From positions 1 through 45,997 of the forward strand of contig NZ_JADKSG010000003.1 in the NCBI RefSeq assembly GCF_015350805.1: a stretch of DNA of 45,997 bases. The letters run 5' to 3'. The stretch's first letter is position 1. Each line of letters begins with the position of its first letter. The notes beneath the pieces are model-generated. The model was given only the letters and a program-made list of their open reading frames with translations, searched no databases and was not told the DNA's origin. This document shows, piece after piece, positions 41,423 to 45,997 of the stretch. A program made the translations under genes and the position numbers. The DNA comes from Herbiconiux sp. VKM Ac-1786. Lineage in GTDB: Bacteria > Actinomycetota > Actinomycetes > Actinomycetales > Microbacteriaceae.

Positions 41423-41869
41423 TCAGTGTGAGAGCTGGCTGATTCGTTGAGCGGAGAGGCCGAGCGCGCGGGCGACGTCGGCTTGTGTGAGCCCGCTCTT
41501 TTTGAGGGTTTGCACTGCTTCGCGCCGAAGGCGCGCGGCCGCTGCTGCCGCTTCGCGGGAGTGCTCTTCGTTTTCGTTGGCTTCGGCCCACATCATGGCC
41601 GCGGCCTCGGGGAGCTCCACAGTCACCTCCACGGCGATCTCGTCGTCGTCGACGTCGAGCCAGACGGCGGCGAGGTCGCGGGCGGCCTGGTCAACGTCTT
41701 TCAATGCGACGGCACCGCCGATTGCGACGATGGTGGAGCCGTTGGGGCCGGTGGAGGTGAGTTCGGGAATCTCGATCGTCCACCACTTGCCGGCGTCGCG
41801 GTAGGCGCGTGCGTGGAGCGTGCGGGGTATCTGGCTGGTCTTCACATCAATTCCATTCACGAGGCGCAT
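41423..41869 (-). CDS. hicB: HicB-like antitoxin with XRE helix-turn-helix
   Basis: 148 residues. The N-terminal HicB-like domain is RTLHARAYRDAGKWWTIEIP with ELTSTGPNGSTIVAIGGAVA, followed by an Ala/Glu-rich helix and a C-terminal helix-turn-helix (LTQADVARALGLSAQRISQL). The antitoxin would bind HicA and repress the promoter. Its start lies 23 bases inside the end of the broken hicA frame. The gene is intact even though the toxin frame is shifted. Confidence 0.85.
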   Translation of the reverse strand: MRLVNGIDVKTSQIPRTLHARAYRDAGKWWTIEIPELTSTGPNGSTIVAIGGAVALKDVDQAARDLAAVWLDVDDDEIAVEVTVELPEAAAMMWAEANENEEHSREAAAAAARLRREAVQTLKKSGLTQADVARALGLSAQRISQLSH

Positions 41870-42055
41870 CCGGGAAAATCTGCTGAATCTGTCGCACCAC
41901 TCCGACCGAGACCTCGCCCTTGTGAGCGACGAGTGAGAAGATCATGCCGGATTCGGACGGTCCCCAGATTTCGTGGCTGCCCTTTGGCGTTTGAACTCCC
42001 AGCCCTTCGATCGCAGGAACTTGGTAACGTCCCGGTACTTCTGCGGCTTCGTCAT
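41847..42055 (-). pseudogene. hicA: HicA mRNA-interferase toxin gene with a single-base frameshift
   Basis: From ATG 42055 the frame reads MTKPQKYRDVTKFLRSKGWE then FKRQ, and shifts at the AAAGGG run near 41980-41985. In the next frame it continues KGSHEIWGPSESG, MIFSLVAHKGEVSVGVVRQI and QQIFPDAPREWN to a TGA at 41847. Adding one A in that run restores a 69-residue HicA with its catalytic His (GSHEIW). The total length of 209 bases is one short of a multiple of three. It is either a real inactivating deletion or a sequence error. Confidence 0.85.
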
Positions 42056-42064
42056 AACACTAGT

Positions 42065-42101
42065 CTAGTCCCCCTAGATAGTAAACATCAAGGGGGACTA
42101 G
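42065..42101. promoter_or_regulatory. inverted-repeat operator upstream of hicAB
   Basis: 11-bp perfect arms CTAGTCCCCCT (42065-42075) and AGGGGGACTAG (42091-42101), 10 bases upstream of the hicA start. The likely target of HicB autoregulation. Confidence 0.8.
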
Positions 42102-42107
42102 ATGTTT

Positions 42108-42314
42108 TCAGCTAGTTGGGTACAGGATCGCGTGGCCGATCAGGCCAACGATGAGAGGTCCGATGATGAGCAGCAGCCCGAGCGCGAATGCGGCAAGGGA
42201 TGCGCGGGCGATTCCGCGGCGGCCGCGGGCGCGGATCGGTAGCACGCGGGGGAGTACGAAGAGCACGGCGCCACAGGCGAAGACGGCAAAGCCCGCCGCC
42301 TGTAGCGCCTGCAT
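42108..42314 (-). CDS. small two-helix membrane protein (68 aa)
   Basis: 68 residues with two membrane helices (AAGFAVFACGAVLFVLPRV and FALGLLLIIGPLIVGLIGHA) joined by a basic loop. It starts 3 bases after the SprT-like gene stop, so the two are co-transcribed. The function is unknown. Confidence 0.6.
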   Translation of the reverse strand: MQALQAAGFAVFACGAVLFVLPRVLPIRARGRRGIARASLAAFALGLLLIIGPLIVGLIGHAILYPTS

Positions 42315-42317
42315 GGT

Positions 42318-42953
42318 TCACCCCTCGTCGTCCTCTGCTTCGAACTCAGCGTTGCACACACCGCAGACGATGGGGCCGACCTCGAACGTGGAGCGGCTGA
42401 CGCGGAGCTTCCGGCCGCATTCGCACACGGCGACCACACCGTTGTTGGTCTTCGTCTTGCCCGCACCTGCGATGTCGGTCAGGCGGTAGGCGACGATCGC
42501 GGCATCGAGAGCGTCGATGACGGCGCGGTAGCTGTGGGCCGTTTCGTCAGGTACGTCGGTGATCGACCAGCCGATCGAGGGGTCTTTGGTGAGGGTGAGC
42601 CCGAACTCTTCGCCGATGGCCTTGAAGCGGGTGTTGTGGAATCGGCCCTGACGGCTGGTGTCTTTGATCCCGCGGGCCTCGGCGGCCGCGTGGGCGGCTT
42701 CGTGGATGAGGGTGCCGAGCACGGCGCGGCCGCCGCGCTGGAGCCCTTCACCGCCCACCAGCAGCTCGTGCACGAGAGCGTCGCCGCGAGCCCAGCGGGA
42801 GGCGGCGAAGTGGCCGTAGGCCATGCCGCCGCGGCCGTTGCCGGATGCGAGGGTCACGACGACCTCGGGAACGTCTTCGTGACGTTCCTGGATCGCGGCC
42901 CAGGCTTCTTCGATCGCGGCCACGAGGGGCACGGTGATTGTTGTGGTGGTCAT
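42318..42953 (-). CDS. SprT-like zinc metalloprotease-type protein
   Basis: 211 residues from ATG 42953 with CAGGAGG. The metal motif HEAAHAAAEARG lies at about 87-98 inside VLGTLIHEAAHAAAEA, followed by the SprT element GRFHNTRFKAIGEEFG. A zinc ribbon sits near the C-terminus: VCECGRKL and later VCGVCNAEF. SprT-like proteins act on DNA-protein crosslinks in eukaryotes; plasmid and phage copies have no settled function. The start overlaps the upstream gene by 4 bases. Confidence 0.8.
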   Translation of the reverse strand: MTTTTITVPLVAAIEEAWAAIQERHEDVPEVVVTLASGNGRGGMAYGHFAASRWARGDALVHELLVGGEGLQRGGRAVLGTLIHEAAHAAAEARGIKDTSRQGRFHNTRFKAIGEEFGLTLTKDPSIGWSITDVPDETAHSYRAVIDALDAAIVAYRLTDIAGAGKTKTNNGVVAVCECGRKLRVSRSTFEVGPIVCGVCNAEFEAEDDEG

Positions 42954-43387
42954 CGTGCTGCCTCCTGGTCGTCGGTTCCGGGGTGGTGTGCGTCGCCCTC
43001 TTCGTCGCCTTCGGCGTGACGCTCGATCCACAAGGCGGCGGTGTCAATTGCTCCGGCTGCGCGGAGGAGGTCGGCGAGGGCGTCGACCTCGCCGCAGTTG
43101 AGGGTCGTGGCGACGTCGCCCGCGGTGTCCCAGGTGAACGCGGCCACGAATCGCTCGAGCACGGTCGTAGGGATGGGGGTGCTTTCGGTGACGGTGTAGC
43201 CGGAGAGGATGCCGTCGTGCATCAGGGCGAGTTCTTCGATAGTGGAGTTCATTGCGTCGTGCTGGTCGAAGGGGATGAGTCCGGAATCCCAGTTCTCGCC
43301 GTACTGGTGGTCGAGCCACTTCGAGGCAAGTTCGACATCGGTGGCGGCGGTGATCGTGGTTCCGTCGGGGGTGGTGAGTGTGAGCAT
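42950..43387 (-). CDS. hypothetical protein (145 aa)
   Basis: 145 residues, acidic, with AAAGGACG before the ATG. It has no cysteine motif or membrane helix. The sequence (MLTLTTPDGTTITAATDVEL, LASKWLDHQYGENWDSGLIP) looks like a small soluble domain. It is coupled to the SprT-like gene by a 4-base overlap and follows the NrdH-like gene by 13 bases, so the four genes 43643 to 42108 appear to be one transcript. Family not recognised. Confidence 0.65.
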   Translation of the reverse strand: MLTLTTPDGTTITAATDVELASKWLDHQYGENWDSGLIPFDQHDAMNSTIEELALMHDGILSGYTVTESTPIPTTVLERFVAAFTWDTAGDVATTLNCGEVDALADLLRAAGAIDTAALWIERHAEGDEEGDAHHPGTDDQEAAR

Positions 43388-43400
43388 GGCCGTCGTCCTT

Positions 43401-43643
43401 TCAGAGTGCGTCGATGCAGTCGGGGCGGAATCCGCACCAGCCGTCCCAGGTGCCGGTGACGATCACGACGGGGAGCTGCAGGTAGCCGAGTTCGCGTAGC
43501 AGCTCCTCGGCGCCGGGGGTCTGGTCGATGTCGACGGGCTTATAGGTGATGCCTTTGCGGTCGAGCGCGCGATACGTGGCGGTGCACTGCACGCAGCCCG
43601 GGCGGCTGTAGACGGCGACCCTCGTCGTGATGGTGATTGTCAT
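43401..43643 (-). CDS. nrdH: NrdH-like glutaredoxin 2
   Basis: 80 residues from ATG 43643 with GGAGAG upstream; a GTG at 43655 is in frame but less well placed. The redox motif is CVQC in VYSRPGCVQCTATYRALD, and the end WCGFRPDCIDAL matches the NrdH WSGFRP element with Cys in place of Ser. It differs clearly from the first copy in coding sequence but shares its leader. First gene of a leftward unit with the SprT-like gene. Confidence 0.9.
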   Translation of the reverse strand: MTITITTRVAVYSRPGCVQCTATYRALDRKGITYKPVDIDQTPGAEELLRELGYLQLPVVIVTGTWDGWCGFRPDCIDAL

Positions 43644-43689
43644 GGTGCTCTCCAAACTTTTTCTCGGGCCGAACCCTCACTTGCATGGC

Positions 43690-43788
43690 AGTGAGCGGGA
43701 GGCGCGCAGTGCCGGAGTTCTCGGGCGAAATAAGCCCCGCAAGGGGCGCGTCCGAGAAGTTCGGAACGGAGCGCCGGGAGCGAACTAC
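43690..43788 (-). ncRNA. conserved structured leader upstream of nrdH-like gene 2
   Basis: About 99 bases, 46 bases upstream of the redoxin start, matching 37886-37982 at about 89% identity. The changes include an added C on one side and an added G on the other side of the first stem (GCCCC/GGGGC here, GCCC/GGGC in the other copy), a compensatory pattern. This supports a folded RNA, but two copies are few. Confidence 0.6.
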
Positions 43789-43843
43789 CGTGTGAGCGAG
43801 GGTTTGGCCAGAGAGGGGCCGAGCGCAGCGGGAAGGAAACAGC

Positions 43844-43859
43844 GGCCGGCAGGCCGGCC
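43844..43859 (-). terminator. GC-rich hairpin after the gene at 43860
   Basis: Reading leftward, the palindromic stretch GGCCGGCCTGCCGGCC directly follows the TAA stop, then GCTGTTTCCTTCCC. It can form a 5-6 bp GC stem with a modest pyrimidine tail. Probable terminator between this gene and the nrdH leader. Confidence 0.5.
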
Positions 43860-44183
43860 TTATTTGCCTGGTCGGCCAGGCTTCGGGATCGTCACAGCGG
43901 AGCGCCAGACCCACGCCTGATGGGTGCCGCCGCCCTGGGTTTCCCACTCGACGAGCACCATCCGGTCGTTGTACGCGACCACCCGGCCGGCGACCTGGAC
44001 CGTCCACTCGGGGTAACGCACCCACGCGAGCACGCGGGGGGCTTCCTCAGCCGGCGGCTGCTGCACTGCCTCACCAGTGGACTTCTTCTCGTCTTCGGTC
44101 AGCGAGAGCGGTTTCGGGCGAACCAAGACCGCATTGATCGCCTTATTGGTCAGGTCAGACCCGTATCGGCGATTGGTTCCCAT
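43860..44183 (-). CDS. hypothetical protein (107 aa)
   Basis: 107 residues from ATG 44183, with CTGAGGGC upstream. The C-terminal half (WTVQVAGRVVAYNDRMVLVE, then THQAWVWRSAVTIPKP) is a small beta-barrel-like stretch of alternating hydrophobic residues. The N-terminal half is charged. Seen as a likely conserved plasmid gene, but I do not know the family. Divergent from the gene at 44288. Confidence 0.6.
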   Translation of the reverse strand: MGTNRRYGSDLTNKAINAVLVRPKPLSLTEDEKKSTGEAVQQPPAEEAPRVLAWVRYPEWTVQVAGRVVAYNDRMVLVEWETQGGGTHQAWVWRSAVTIPKPGRPGK

Positions 44184-44287
44184 GCCCTCAGATTAGAACA
44201 TACGTTCGAGCAAATGGATGCCAGTGGGGAAGCGAACCATCTCCCACAGATCGATGTTGGTGATGTCCGCGCAGATAGTCTTTCCGG

Positions 44288-44767
44288 ATGGCGCAGAAGG
44301 TTGAATCGACGGAGTGGGCCGTGCCCGCTGATCTTGTGACGGACGTTGCAAGTCCGGACGCCCTGTACCTGCTGCCTAGTTTGAGAGATTCCGCCGGCCG
44401 CCCTGCATACCGCCCTGAGAGCATGTTCATTCAGAAGGATGCGAGTAGCGGGGGGTTGAAGGTTGAGTATGCACTCAACGAGGAGGATCGCCGCTTCGTT
44501 GATCATTTCTCTGCGGACGTTTCAGAGATTGAATTATGGCTTGGGCTTATTGGACCTGTCACTGACGTATTTCTCTTCGGCCTGGGTTACATCATCGACG
44601 GAATTGTCAGACGCCGCGGCTCCAAGCGTGATGACGCCGACACGATTCCTCTCAAAATCCGAATCGCGAGTTTGAACCCGAAGACGGGAAAGATCAAGGG
44701 AGTTCGCGTCGAAGGTTCTGCGTCGGATGTGATGGAGGCCCTGCGCGAGCTTAAGGAAAAGCCGTGA
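44288..44767 (+). CDS. unknown protein, first gene of a two-gene unit (159 aa)
   Basis: 159 residues. A hydrophobic stretch lies at about 82-107 (LWLGLIGPVTDVFLFGLGYI) between a charged N-terminus and a soluble C-terminal part (PLKIRIASLNPKTGKIKGVR). It could associate with the membrane. It overlaps the next gene by 4 bases. Base composition is lower in GC than the transfer genes, suggesting separate acquisition. No family recognised. Confidence 0.65.
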   Translation: MAQKVESTEWAVPADLVTDVASPDALYLLPSLRDSAGRPAYRPESMFIQKDASSGGLKVEYALNEEDRRFVDHFSADVSEIELWLGLIGPVTDVFLFGLGYIIDGIVRRRGSKRDDADTIPLKIRIASLNPKTGKIKGVRVEGSASDVMEALRELKEKP

Positions 44768-45624
44768 CAGTTTTTTTCCGGCTTCTTGAAGCTGGGGCTG
44801 TACCGCCCGCAGGCGGGCCAGTGCGAGAGGAGTGGCTTCTGGAACGGGGCTGTCGCGCCCTCCAGACTGCCACTGAGGCACGCGATGACATTGCAAGAGC
44901 GCTACGCCTAGGGCCACTGCCCACCGAACGCTTTTTCGACGAGTTCATTATCGATCCGGTAGCCATGGAGGCGACTCGTCGGGATTGGGATCGGATTCGA
45001 TCAGAGCTGGACCCGATCGAGCTCACGAACCAGGAACAGCCTCTGGCGGAGGCGATCAAGCTAGCTCAGAGTGCGCTCAATTATCTTGAAGACAGCGAAT
45101 TTTCTGACGATGCCCATGTGCTAATTCATCGTCTTGCCCGGCTCAGAGCGGGTCTTTATGGATGCCAGCTTTGGGTTGAAAAGGGTGAGGTTTGGACGGA
45201 TTGCCCCGTGCGCATATCCCATATGCGCTGGGGTTTCTCTGTCGAAATGACTACTACCTGGAATTGCTCGATTTGCGACACCCGCTTTGACAGCTGCCTT
45301 CATGATCCAGACACGTACTACCAGGTCACTATCGGTCGGAAGAGCGGCATATGCACAGGCTGCTTCGAATCCGATTGTGATCATGAAATAGGCGAAACCT
45401 ACTTGGTCAAGCCGCGACCAGTAGCTAATTCGATATCCGACGGGGCAGTCGCGGTGGTCGAGCGCCCACGCTACCCAGATGCGCGCGCAGTCCGTGAAAC
45501 GCTCCCTATCGAACCGGGCAGCGAAGCCTTCGAACTCGCCACGCAGGGCGCTCTCTTTTGTGAACTATGTCTGTCGCCCTGCCCGGGCTGGACACCAATG
45601 CCATCACCATTCGAGGAAGAGTAG
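44764..45624 (+). CDS. unknown Cys/His-rich, probably zinc-binding protein (286 aa)
   Basis: 286 residues, coupled to the gene before it. The N-terminal half is helical. The C-terminal half has two metal-type clusters: C168-x2-C171-x6-C178-x-H180 (CSICDTRFDSCLH), and C197-x2-C200-x4-C205-x-H207 (CTGCFESDCDH), plus CELCLSPC near the end. The pattern CPVRISHMRWGFS before the first cluster recalls hypothetical proteins in plasmids and defence regions. No catalytic motif is seen. The two-gene unit sits between a divergent gene and the convergent coupling ATPase. Confidence 0.65.
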   Translation: MTVFFRLLEAGAVPPAGGPVREEWLLERGCRALQTATEARDDIARALRLGPLPTERFFDEFIIDPVAMEATRRDWDRIRSELDPIELTNQEQPLAEAIKLAQSALNYLEDSEFSDDAHVLIHRLARLRAGLYGCQLWVEKGEVWTDCPVRISHMRWGFSVEMTTTWNCSICDTRFDSCLHDPDTYYQVTIGRKSGICTGCFESDCDHEIGETYLVKPRPVANSISDGAVAVVERPRYPDARAVRETLPIEPGSEAFELATQGALFCELCLSPCPGWTPMPSPFEEE

Positions 45625-45649
45625 AGAATCGCTTTCAAGCGATGGCGAG

Positions 45650-45997
45650 CTATTTCTCCGGTTCACCTTCTGAGTCAGCTATCGCCTCAAGTTCGCGACT
45701 GGGGTCCTCGTCTGTCATCACCGACCCTGCAACGATGACCGTTGAATCTGTCCGCTGGAACTCTTCTACTCGATCGTGAGATGCAGCCATGCGTCGGGTA
45801 GGAAGCGCTCGGAATGGCGCAATTCCGCCGGCCTGGATGATCCAGAATGCTCCGTCGGCTGCTTCGCGGACATCCTGGGGCGGGACGAGGAAAGTGTGTT
45901 GGGCGCGTCCGGACTTCAATTCCTCGCCGGTGGCGGCGCCGGAGGCTTCCATCTGCATGATGGTGCCGGCGTATTGCACGACGTCTTCGGGGTCTTT
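45650..45997 (-). CDS. type IV coupling ATPase, C-terminal part (continues from base 1)
   Basis: This is the 3' end of the ATPase gene that starts at 1664. It joins in frame because 45921-45997 repeats 1-77. The segment codes for the region after Walker B, with the sequence DPEDVVQYAG followed by an acidic tail ending in EGEPEK, and stops with TAG at 45650. It is convergent with the Cys/His-rich gene ending at 45624, with 25 bases between the two stops. Confidence 0.85.
   Translation of the reverse strand, partial: KDPEDVVQYAGTIMQMEASGAATGEELKSGRAQHTFLVPPQDVREAADGAFWIIQAGGIAPFRALPTRRMAASHDRVEEFQRTDSTVIVAGSVMTDEDPSRELEAIADSEGEPEK
45921..45997. repeat. terminal direct overlap, right copy (circular contig)
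   Basis: Second copy of the 77-base end repeat, identical to bases 1-77. It should be removed once when the molecule is closed into a circle. Confidence 0.93.

Overview
This window is a complete circular plasmid of about 45.9 kb written out as a linear contig. The first 77 bases recur exactly as the last 77 (45921-45997), and one ATPase gene runs across the join with its frame intact, so the replicon is 45,920 bp. High GC, Actinobacteria-style genes (LacI/GH65/ABC sugar cassette, NrdH redoxins, an SCO6880-type secretion protein) and frequent GTG starts point to a high-GC Gram-positive host. Microbacteriaceae, for example Microbacterium, is my best inference, not a proof. I see no rRNA, tRNA, CRISPR array or IS transposase.

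Backbone. A conjugation-like type IV secretion operon runs leftward from 37304 to 29069: ParA-like ATPase, small membrane/pilin-like protein, VirB8-like protein, VirB6-like channel, SCO6880-type protein, VirB4-like ATPase, peptidoglycan hydrolase, small membrane protein. The coupling ATPase (1664 leftward, across the join to 45650) and a replication-relaxation family protein (1720-2424) belong to the same machinery. No classical relaxase is visible. The putative replication initiator (3088-4272) lies beside a 660-base non-coding region with long nested inverted repeats, the candidate ori or oriT. ParA/ParB partition genes (38386-39695) follow an AT-rich repeat region that shares an AATAGTTT motif with the ori candidate. 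An 18-bp palindrome (TTGACACCTAGGTGTCAA) occurs at four backbone sites.

Maintenance and defence. A type I restriction-modification operon (hsdM-hsdS-hsdR plus an XRE regulator, 4804-11297) is divergent from a ribbon-helix-helix-like gene with its own inverted-repeat operator. Next come a serine recombinase flanked by related repeats, a set of small unknown genes, then a convergent pair: a NucS-like nuclease with a PUA/EVE-like tail, and a GIY-YIG nuclease. An XRE-ImmA/IrrE plus DUF4411-PIN toxin-antitoxin pair and a HicA/HicB pair whose toxin gene is frameshifted lie at 39756-42055. Two NrdH-like redoxin genes share a strongly conserved untranslated leader. A two-gene unit with a Cys/His-rich protein (44288-45624) is unexplained.

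Metabolic cargo (15.7-28.3 kb). A LacI-type regulator and four near-identical operators (core GGGAACGTTCCC) tie together four transcription units: a GH65 phosphorylase with a PfkB-like kinase; an MgtC-like membrane protein with a second, degenerate PfkB-like protein; an ABC sugar importer with inositol-monophosphatase-like, glycerophosphodiester-phosphodiesterase and mutarotase-like enzymes; and lacI itself. Together they look like an uptake and breakdown pathway for a glucoside carrying a phosphodiester, such as an alpha-glucosylated glycerophosphate. The substrate is inference. Downstream of lacI are two decayed gene fragments marking an old rearrangement junction.
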